Source: Tissierellia bacterium (GTDB lineage Bacteria > Bacillota > Clostridia > Tissierellales > Sedimentibacteraceae). From it: 12,077 nucleotides of DNA. Position 1 is the first letter of the stretch. Each line of letters begins with the position of its first letter. A program made the translations under genes and the position numbers. Where the stretch lies: NCBI GenBank assembly GCA_028700795.1, contig JAQVRY010000047.1, positions 1 to 12,077 on the forward strand. The letters are read 5' to 3'. This document shows, in pieces, positions 6,346 to 12,077 of this stretch. The notes beneath the pieces were generated by a model. The model was not told the origin of the DNA and made no database searches. It saw nothing but the letters and a program-made list of their open reading frames with translations.

Positions 6346-6404
6346 TTTCAGCGTCATTTTAAAATGAGACTGCGGATATGTCGCTAATGATGATATAGGA
6401 GATT

Positions 6405-7937
6405 ATGTTGAAAACAAATGATTATTATGCAATTGAGCTTAAGGGTATTACAAAATCCTTTGGAAAAGTAATTGCAAACGAAGATATTAACCTTGAAATT
6501 AAATACGGTGAAATTCTTGCTTTGCTTGGAGAAAACGGCTCCGGAAAAACTACATTGATGAATATTTTATCCGGCATTTATTATGCTGATGAAGGTACAA
6601 TATTTATCGATGGAAAAGAAGTTTCCATAACAAATCCACATGAAGCAATAGATTTAGGTATAGGAATGATTCACCAACATTTTAAATTGGTTGAAGTATT
6701 CAGTTCAATGGATAATATTGTCCTGGGAACAAAAGGTAAATATGTAAAAAGCAGTGCTTTAAAAGAAGAAGTACTGAATATGAGCAATAAATTTGGTTTA
6801 GAAATAGTGCCGGATAAAAAAATTTACGATATGTCCGTAAGCGAGAAACAGACTGTTGAAATAATGAAGGTGCTGTACAGAGGTGCTAAGATATTAATTT
6901 TAGACGAGCCTACATCAGTTCTAACACCTCAGGAAATAGAAAAGCTGTTTATAATATTGCGGAAAATGAAAGAGCAAGGAAATGCAATAATAATTATTAC
7001 ACATAAGCTGCATGAAGTTTTAGCTATTAGTGACAGAGTTGCAATACTTCGAAAAGGAAAGGTTGTTGATACAGTCAATACCAAAGAGTCTAATGAGAAA
7101 CAACTTACGGAATTAATGGTGGGAAGACCCATCAACCTTAAAATCAGTCGTCCTGAAACAAAGAAGAGAAAAACAGTTTTAAAGGTAGTAGATCTTTCTG
7201 TTGCAAATGAGGATGGCACAATAGGATTAAATAATATTAACTTTAAATTAAAAAGTGGAGAAATATTAGGTGTTGCAGGAGTGGCAGGCAGCGGACAAAG
7301 AGAATTGTGCGAAACAATTGCAGGACTTATGGATGCTAAGACAGGTGCTGTATTATATAATAAAGAAAATATTATAGGGAAAACTCCCGATGAAATTATA
7401 AATTTAGGCATAAGCATGAGCTTTGTGCCTGAGGATAGATTAGGCATGGGTTTGGTAGGCTCTATGGACATGGTAGATAACATGCTGCTTAAATCATATA
7501 AGAAAAATAAAGGAGCTATAATAGATAAGAAACCCTCTAGGAAATTAGCTGAAGAATTAATTGATAAACTAAGTATTACAACTCCCGGAGTTGAAACTCC
7601 CGTAAGAATGCTTTCAGGGGGAAATGTTCAGAAGGTTCTTTTGGGAAGAGAAATTGAATCGGAGCCAAATGTTCTTATTACAGCATATCCTGTAAGAGGT
7701 CTTGATATAAATTCTTCCTATATAATTTATGATTTATTAAATGAACAAAAGAAAAAGAATGTTGCAATATTATTTATAGGAGAAGATTTAGATGTTCTGT
7801 TGGAGCTGTCTGACAGAATTATGGTTTTATGTCACGGCGAATTAATGGGAATTGTGGATGCAAAAAAAACAACCAAGGAAGAAATCGGGCTTATGATGGC
7901 AGGAAGAAAGATGGAAGGAGTTGACTCAGATGAATAA
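6405..7937 (+). CDS. nupO: Nucleoside ABC importer ATPase with two nucleotide-binding domains
   Basis: This 510-residue cytoplasmic protein powers the importer and has the tandem-ATPase layout of the sugar/nucleoside family (RbsA, NupO). Domain 1 (about 8-240) has Walker A GENGSGKT (42-49), Q-loop around HQHF (90-93), an unusual signature SVSEKQ (144-149), Walker B ILILDEPT (163-170) and switch His (TH, 200). Domain 2 (about 257-500) has a degenerate P-loop GVAGSGQR (292-299, no GKT), a good signature LSGGNVQK (403-410) and a Walker B region LITAYPVRGLD (424-434) without the Asp-Glu pair. Degeneracy in domain 2 is normal for this family, so one composite site should hydrolyse ATP. The start ATG follows AGGAG at 6397-6401. 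Its end overlaps the next gene by 8 bases, implying translational coupling. Confidence 0.95.
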   Translation: MLKTNDYYAIELKGITKSFGKVIANEDINLEIKYGEILALLGENGSGKTTLMNILSGIYYADEGTIFIDGKEVSITNPHEAIDLGIGMIHQHFKLVEVFSSMDNIVLGTKGKYVKSSALKEEVLNMSNKFGLEIVPDKKIYDMSVSEKQTVEIMKVLYRGAKILILDEPTSVLTPQEIEKLFIILRKMKEQGNAIIIITHKLHEVLAISDRVAILRKGKVVDTVNTKESNEKQLTELMVGRPINLKISRPETKKRKTVLKVVDLSVANEDGTIGLNNINFKLKSGEILGVAGVAGSGQRELCETIAGLMDAKTGAVLYNKENIIGKTPDEIINLGISMSFVPEDRLGMGLVGSMDMVDNMLLKSYKKNKGAIIDKKPSRKLAEELIDKLSITTPGVETPVRMLSGGNVQKVLLGREIESEPNVLITAYPVRGLDINSSYIIYDLLNEQKKKNVAILFIGEDLDVLLELSDRIMVLCHGELMGIVDAKKTTKEEIGLMMAGRKMEGVDSDE

Positions 7938-9012
7938 CAGAAGTCATACACCTTTTATCAGAACTGTAAAAATATCTGAACGCTCAAGCAAGGATACGCT
8001 AAAAATAAGAATAGCCGCCTTTGTATTAGCGCTGGCAGCAGGAGGAATATTCATGCTGCTTTTAGGCTATAATCCCTTTGAATTGTATGGGACAATTATA
8101 TCCGGAGCATTTAGAAGCAAAATGGCTTTCCAGGCAACAGTTAAATTTATGATTCCTTTATTAATGTCATCATTGGGTGTTGCCATGGCATTTAAAATGA
8201 GATTTTGGAATATAGGTGCTGAGGGACAGATAATTGTAGGAGCGGTTTGTGCTTCATATTTTGCACTATTTCACAATAATTGGCCTCATTTTTTATTATT
8301 GATTGTTATGTTTGCTGCAGGAGCTATAGGCGGAGGCTTGTGGGGATTAATACCTGCATACTTTAAATCAAAATATGACACTAATGAAACACTTTTTACA
8401 TTGATGCTCAATTATATAGCATTGCACATAATTACTTACCTAAGGGATGGACCTTGGAAGGACCCGGACTCTTCAGGATTCCCGAAAATAGCAAGATTTG
8501 CTGCCAATGCTCAAATTGATAAAGTGTTTGGAGTACACTTCGGATGGATTATTGCTCTGATTCTTGTTATCATTGTATTTATATATCTTAAATATACAAA
8601 ACATGGATATGAAATAAGTGTAGTGGGTGAAAGTAAATCTACTGCTAAATATGCAGGAATGGATGTTAAAAGGGTAATACTTCGAACAATGATTTTAAGC
8701 GGCGGGATTTGCGGTATCACGGGTATGATTCAGGCAGCGGGCTCAGATATGACTTTAGCATCTTCTGTTGCAGGCGGAGTTGGATTTACTGCAATAATTG
8801 TGTCCTGGCTGGCATATTTAAATCCTTTTGGAATACTTTTGGTTTCATTTTTATTCAGCATACTTGATAAGGGCAGCAGCGTGATGCAGTCTGCCTATGG
8901 ATTGTCAACATATTTTGCAAGCGTGCTGCAGGGAATAATACTGTTTTTTATTTTAGGATGTGAATTTTTTATAAGATATAAATTTGTGCTTACTAAAAAA
9001 GGAGGGAAATAG
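7930..9012 (+). CDS. nupP: Nucleoside ABC importer permease subunit 1 (BPD_transp_2 family)
   Basis: The 360-residue integral membrane protein belongs to the branched-chain amino acid/sugar/nucleoside permease family and resembles B. subtilis NupP (YufP). Hydrophobic segments occur at about 27-46, 70-89, 98-115, 119-146, 157-172, 204-221, 250-268, 280-312 and 326-347. Family motifs are KMRFWNIGAEGQIIVGA (89-105) and TNETLFTLMLNYIA (151-164). I place the start at ATG 7930, nine bases after GGAAGGAG. A TTG three codons upstream (7921) is in frame but touches the ribosome binding site and cannot be used. The start lies inside the ATPase gene, overlapping its stop by 8 bases. The partner permease begins one base after this stop. 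Confidence 0.94.
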   Translation: MNNRSHTPFIRTVKISERSSKDTLKIRIAAFVLALAAGGIFMLLLGYNPFELYGTIISGAFRSKMAFQATVKFMIPLLMSSLGVAMAFKMRFWNIGAEGQIIVGAVCASYFALFHNNWPHFLLLIVMFAAGAIGGGLWGLIPAYFKSKYDTNETLFTLMLNYIALHIITYLRDGPWKDPDSSGFPKIARFAANAQIDKVFGVHFGWIIALILVIIVFIYLKYTKHGYEISVVGESKSTAKYAGMDVKRVILRTMILSGGICGITGMIQAAGSDMTLASSVAGGVGFTAIIVSWLAYLNPFGILLVSFLFSILDKGSSVMQSAYGLSTYFASVLQGIILFFILGCEFFIRYKFVLTKKGGK

Positions 9013-9013
9013 T

Positions 9014-9964
9014 ATGTTTATAAAATTTTTGATTGCTGCAGTATTTGCAGGAACCCCTCTGTTATTTGGTACAGTAGGTGAAATTATGAATGAAAAGGCA
9101 GGGCATTTAAACCTTGGAGTTGAAGGAATGATGGCTATGGGAGCATGTGCGGGATTCATGGCAGGATTTTTCAGCAATAATATCTATATTGCTCTTTTGG
9201 CAGCTTTTTTGGCAGGTATGCTTGGTGCTTTAATTTATGCTGTTTTAACGATTACATTTATGGCTAATCAAAATGTTACGGGGCTTACACTTACAATTTT
9301 CGGCGTAGGAATATCAAATTTTGTAGGAGAATTTATGCTTGTGAATTCTGCTTCAAGTTCCTTGAAGCTTCCTGAACAAATAACCGCACAAATCAGTAAT
9401 ATTAATATTCCCGGTGCCAGCACAATTCCGGTTTTAGGACCATTGTTATTCCAATATAATATTTTTGTATATTTAGGTGTGGTAATAGCTATAATTTGCG
9501 GCATATACTACAGTCGCACAAAGACAGGGCTGAATGTGAGAGCAATAGGAGAAAACCCGGGAACAGCAGATGCAGCGGGAATAAAGGTAACAAAATTAAA
9601 ATACATTAATGTTCTTATTGGTGGAGGTATATGCGGTATAGGAGGAGCATACTGTTCCATGATTATTAACGGTGGTGTATGGATGAACAATCCGGTAAAT
9701 GGTCAGGGGTGGATTTCTGTGGCTCTTGTTATATTTGCTACGTGGAGGCCATTAAGAGCTATTTTGGGCTCATTTATATTTGGAGCTTTCAATATTTTAA
9801 AATATTATTTCCCAAAAACAATTATTACTATTCCAAATGCATTTTATGATATGCTTCCATTTGTTATTACAGCATTAGTGCTTGTAGTAACTTCAATCAG
9901 AAAATCAAAAGAAAACTCACAACCGGCAAGCTGTGGAGTAAATTATTTCAGAGAAGAAAGATAG
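9014..9964 (+). CDS. nupQ: Nucleoside ABC importer permease subunit 2 (BPD_transp_2 family)
   Basis: The 316-residue protein is the second transmembrane subunit, resembling B. subtilis NupQ (YufQ). It pairs with the upstream permease to form the channel used by the binding lipoprotein and the double ATPase. Motifs are LNLGVEGMM (33-40 region), NQNVTGLTLTIFGVGISN (86-102), VRAIGENPGTADAAGI (175-190), GGGICGIGGAYCS (203-215) and GQGWISVALVIFATWRP (230-246). About eight hydrophobic segments are spread from residue 3 to 294, and the last 20 residues form a charged cytoplasmic tail. The start is ATG 9014, eight bases after AGGAGG (9000-9005) and one base after the preceding stop. An in-frame TTG at 8984 lies upstream of the ribosome binding site and is rejected. 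No convincing terminator follows. Confidence 0.94.
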   Translation: MFIKFLIAAVFAGTPLLFGTVGEIMNEKAGHLNLGVEGMMAMGACAGFMAGFFSNNIYIALLAAFLAGMLGALIYAVLTITFMANQNVTGLTLTIFGVGISNFVGEFMLVNSASSSLKLPEQITAQISNINIPGASTIPVLGPLLFQYNIFVYLGVVIAIICGIYYSRTKTGLNVRAIGENPGTADAAGIKVTKLKYINVLIGGGICGIGGAYCSMIINGGVWMNNPVNGQGWISVALVIFATWRPLRAILGSFIFGAFNILKYYFPKTIITIPNAFYDMLPFVITALVLVVTSIRKSKENSQPASCGVNYFREER

Positions 9965-9990
9965 AACCTAGAATTCTGGAACCCAAAGGT

Positions 9991-10021
9991 CCGTCCCCAA
10001 AGTTCACCGTCCCCAAAGTTC
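9991..10021. repeat. Tandem 15-base repeat CCGTCCCCAAAGTTC
   Basis: Two identical copies of CCGTCCCCAAAGTTC (9991-10005 and 10007-10021) are separated by one base. On the minus strand they read GAACTTTGGGGACGG and share the GGGGAC core with the elements at 1076-1089 and 2222-2234. The upstream stretch GGAACCCAAAGGT (9978-9990) looks like a decayed third unit. They occupy the spacer between the importer operon and the M23 gene. Confidence 0.7.
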
Positions 10022-10058
10022 TTGTTTATTTTGTATTTTTAAAGATTTTATTCCATAT

Positions 10059-10071
10059 TATAATGTATAAT
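10059..10071 (+). promoter_or_regulatory. Candidate -10 region for the M23 lipoprotein gene
   Basis: Two consensus TATAAT boxes lie side by side (10059-10064 and 10066-10071), about 45 bases before the ATG at 10112. No good -35 box is found at 16-18 bases upstream; the DNA there is T-rich (TTGTATTTTT at 10031-10040). The promoter is likely but not firmly placed. Confidence 0.4.
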
Positions 10072-10111
10072 ACTTTGCTAAAATCAAAAACTACTTGTAA
10101 ATGGAGGTAGT

Positions 10112-11668
10112 ATGAGAAATATATTGTTTATTGTTATATTATCGTTATTATTGACAGGCTGTACTACATTTTCCGATGTTACTGAAATCGAAGCAGTAAA
10201 TTTACAAAATGGTGTTAATATTATTATCCCTAGAGACAGCAAGGATGAGGATATTATTTTGGATGCAGTAAATAAGAAGAATAAAACAGATGAAGATATA
10301 TCATCCCTATTGAATTATGAAATTACACTTAAAAAAGACAATGATCAAGAGGTCTGGATATTTTACTTTGATTTAGATAACCAAGCTGCATACCTTGCTC
10401 AGGACAAAACATTGTATAAAGTTAAGGACAATGCCGCAAAGCCATTGTTTTTAAGTGAAGTTTTTTCATATATATATGTTTCAACAATTTATGATTCGTA
10501 TATTGAGTTAAACGGGCAAAAATTAAGCCCTGATATTGAATATAACTGGAACAGCAAAAATATAGAAGGACATTTTATAAACAACTCAGGAATATTAGAG
10601 GGTAAATATGAAGAGAATGAAATAATACCCGTATCACAGTTTGACTCCATAGATATTAAACATGAAAAGCAGCCTGACAACCAAATAATAAGAGTTTATT
10701 CGGAAGGTAGCTTGCTCAACACGGGAAATGAGCTACGTGAGGTTATAAGCAATATAAAAAGTGACGGTGAATATATGGTTGAATGTGAAAGCCAGTGGCA
10801 CTTTAAGGACAGCTCCGGACCTTATGGCAGTCAGACATTGAAGTTCAATGTCTTGGTAGACATACCTACAGAAATTAACATAATTACAAAAGAGAATTAC
10901 CCGGGTAATATTTTGTTGATTTCTGTCGAAAATTTAAATGCAGATGAAACAGTAAAATTAAAAACTGATGCTGTAAGAATAGACAATGATATTTATACAT
11001 ATAAAGATAAAAATTATTATATAATCCCAATAGATCTATATACACAGCCCGGTGAGTATAATGTAACAGCTGTTATAAATGAAGGTGCAGAAAATGAATA
11101 TACATTGGAAAAAACATTGACTGTGGCTAACAGAAGTTTTAAAACACAATATCTTACAGTCAGTGAAGAAATGAATGAAACAAACAACGATAATGCAGCA
11201 ATTTTTGAATTTGCACAGCTTGTAAAGCCTGCAAGAACAGAGTCAGCAAAGAAAAAGCTATGGGAGGGTACATTTATAATGCCTGTTGAAGGAGAGTTGA
11301 CAACAGATTTTGCAGAAATAAGATATGTAAATAATGAAATTTCTTCTTCTCGACACTCAGGTCTTGATTTAGCTGCTCCCAAGGGTACTCCTGTCATAGC
11401 TCCCAATAACGGAAGAGTCACATTTTCCATGGAGGGGCTTCTTTCTCCCGGCAGCACGGTTGTTATTGACCATGGAATGGGGCTTTTCACTTCTTACTAT
11501 CACTTAAATACAATTGATGTAAAAAAAGGCGATGAAGTTAAAAAGGGGGATGTCATTGGAACTGTTGGTACAACAGGATTTTCAACGGGACCTCACTTGC
11601 ATTATGCAGTAAGCATTTATAACACGTATGTAAACCCATATCAAACCTTAAGTGGAATAATTGACTAA
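10112..11668 (+). CDS. Lipoprotein with C-terminal M23 (LytM/lysostaphin-type) metalloendopeptidase domain
   Basis: The 518-residue product starts with a lipoprotein signal (MRNILFIVILSLLLTGC, C17), so it should be anchored on the outer face of the membrane. Residues about 20-220 form an unrecognised charged region. Residues about 245-340 look like an Ig-like beta sandwich that leads into RSFKTQYLTVSEEMN, the typical linker before M23 domains. The catalytic domain (about 385-515) keeps all expected residues: H415 and D419 (RHSGLDLAAPKGTPV), H464 (YYHL), and H495 and H497 (GPHLHYAV). It should therefore be an active zinc endopeptidase that cuts peptide cross-links in peptidoglycan, rather than an inactive LytM regulator. 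The start is set by GGAGGT at 10103-10108. It appears monocistronic; no terminator hairpin is seen after the stop. Confidence 0.93.
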   Translation: MRNILFIVILSLLLTGCTTFSDVTEIEAVNLQNGVNIIIPRDSKDEDIILDAVNKKNKTDEDISSLLNYEITLKKDNDQEVWIFYFDLDNQAAYLAQDKTLYKVKDNAAKPLFLSEVFSYIYVSTIYDSYIELNGQKLSPDIEYNWNSKNIEGHFINNSGILEGKYEENEIIPVSQFDSIDIKHEKQPDNQIIRVYSEGSLLNTGNELREVISNIKSDGEYMVECESQWHFKDSSGPYGSQTLKFNVLVDIPTEINIITKENYPGNILLISVENLNADETVKLKTDAVRIDNDIYTYKDKNYYIIPIDLYTQPGEYNVTAVINEGAENEYTLEKTLTVANRSFKTQYLTVSEEMNETNNDNAAIFEFAQLVKPARTESAKKKLWEGTFIMPVEGELTTDFAEIRYVNNEISSSRHSGLDLAAPKGTPVIAPNNGRVTFSMEGLLSPGSTVVIDHGMGLFTSYYHLNTIDVKKGDEVKKGDVIGTVGTTGFSTGPHLHYAVSIYNTYVNPYQTLSGIID

Positions 11669-11673
11669 GACTG

Positions 11674-11702
11674 TTTACCTTGCATGAATTATGTTATATA
11701 AT
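11674..11702 (+). promoter_or_regulatory. Promoter of the threonine dehydratase gene
   Basis: TTTACC (11674-11679) and TATAAT (11697-11702) are separated by 17 bases, immediately after the M23 stop codon. The leader to the ATG at 11734 would be about 25 bases and contains the ribosome binding site AGGGGG (11720-11725). No T-box or other leader structure fits in so short a space. Confidence 0.65.
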
Positions 11703-11733
11703 AAAAATAATAAATTTTTAGGGGGTTAAGCTC

Positions 11734-12077
11734 ATGCTTACAATTGAAAAAATCAAAGAAGCACAAAAACGCATTGCACCATTTGTGTATAAGACTCCTC
11801 TTCTTCATTTAGATAACTTAGAAGAATATTTAGGTTGTCAGGTATACGCTAAAATGGAATCGCTTCAAAAGACCAATTCATTTAAAGTTCGTGGTGCGGT
11901 TAATAAATTAATGACCTTGTCGGAAGAGGAACTTAATAAAGGAATTATTACGGTTTCATCAGGAAATCATGGCAAGGCTGTAGCTTATGCAGCTACTTTG
12001 TTGGGAAAAACAGCTAGAGTAGTAATTCCGGATAATGCTCCAAAGATAAAGGTTGAAGGTATACAATCATATGGAGC
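11734..12077 (+). CDS. ilvA: Threonine dehydratase (threonine/serine ammonia-lyase), 3' partial
   Basis: The first 114 residues are present and the frame runs off the window. They match the fold-type II PLP enzymes that deaminate threonine to 2-oxobutanoate. Visible are the N-terminal AQKRIAPFVYKTPLLHL, the PLP-lysine motif NSFKVRGA with K51, and the phosphate-clamping or stabilising motif SSGNHGKAVAYAA (75-87). The length before the lysine fits the short catabolic (TdcB-like) or biosynthetic (IlvA) enzymes equally. The missing C-terminus, with or without an ACT-like regulatory domain, would decide between ilvA and tdcB. It has its own promoter and ribosome binding site AGGGGG. AT content and codon use resemble the neighbouring genes. 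Confidence 0.9.
   Translation, partial: MLTIEKIKEAQKRIAPFVYKTPLLHLDNLEEYLGCQVYAKMESLQKTNSFKVRGAVNKLMTLSEEELNKGIITVSSGNHGKAVAYAATLLGKTARVVIPDNAPKIKVEGIQSYG

Noticed and set aside
6929..7483. 184-codon open frame on the minus strand within the ATPase gene
   Set aside because: It is antisense to a well-conserved ATPase, has no ribosome binding site I can see, and encodes a composition typical of a shadow frame.
7921..7923. TTG start for the first permease
   Set aside because: It directly abuts the GGAAGGAG ribosome binding site; ATG at 7930 has proper spacing.
8984..8986. TTG start for the second permease
   Set aside because: It precedes the AGGAGG at 9000-9005, which is placed correctly for ATG 9014.
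9964..9990. Terminator after the second permease formed by the near-palindrome CCTAGAATTCTGG
   Set aside because: The central AGAATTCT is self-complementary with no real loop, and no T-run follows directly, so it cannot act as a normal terminator.
9991..10021. CRISPR array
   Set aside because: The two repeats are separated by a single base and have no spacers; no cas genes are nearby.
11017..11490. 157-codon open frame on the minus strand within the M23 gene
   Set aside because: It is antisense to the catalytic domain and has no recognisable motif or start signal.

Overview
The window is AT-rich DNA with strong AGGAGG-type ribosome binding sites, sigma-A-like promoters (TTGACT-17-TATAAT and similar), an S-layer-homology protein and Gram-positive-style lipoproteins. 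This suggests a low-GC Firmicute of the class Clostridia or a close relative. The species cannot be named from the sequence alone. No rRNA, tRNA, CRISPR array, complete insertion sequence or prophage gene is visible.

Layout. (1) 3-1052, + strand: the 3' part of a membrane protein gene cut by the window edge. (2) 1147-2166, - strand: an exported SLH-domain protein, separated from gene 1 by a strong two-way terminator. Short ACGGGGACA-containing repeats lie on both sides of this gene. (3) 2379-4939, + strand: a tight unit behind a near-consensus promoter. It encodes TadA joined in frame to an ornithine-racemase-like PLP enzyme, then a 4-oxalocrotonate-tautomerase-family protein, then exonuclease III. 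(4) 4944-9964, + strand: a promoter, a guanine-class purine riboswitch with terminator and antiterminator, then a complete BMP-type nucleoside ABC importer (lipoprotein, double ATPase, two permeases). Its gene order is that of Bacillus nupNOPQ. (5) 9965-10111: a spacer with a tandem CCGTCCCCAAAGTTC repeat. (6) 10112-11668: a lipoprotein with a C-terminal M23 endopeptidase domain. (7) 11734 to the end: the start of a threonine dehydratase gene with its own promoter.

How the parts work together. The clearest system is the riboswitch and importer. The aptamer has cytosine at the ligand-discriminating position (C5057), so guanine or hypoxanthine is expected to favour the terminator at 5081-5110 and turn the importer off. 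A hairpin after the lipoprotein gene may keep that transcript more abundant than the ATPase and permease part. The most unusual item is the TadA-racemase fusion. There is no stop codon between the two enzymes, yet a perfect AGGAGG and an ATG sit exactly at the domain junction, so both a fused protein and a separately initiated racemase are possible. I found no convincing new defence or mobile system here; most of the window is housekeeping and transport genes.
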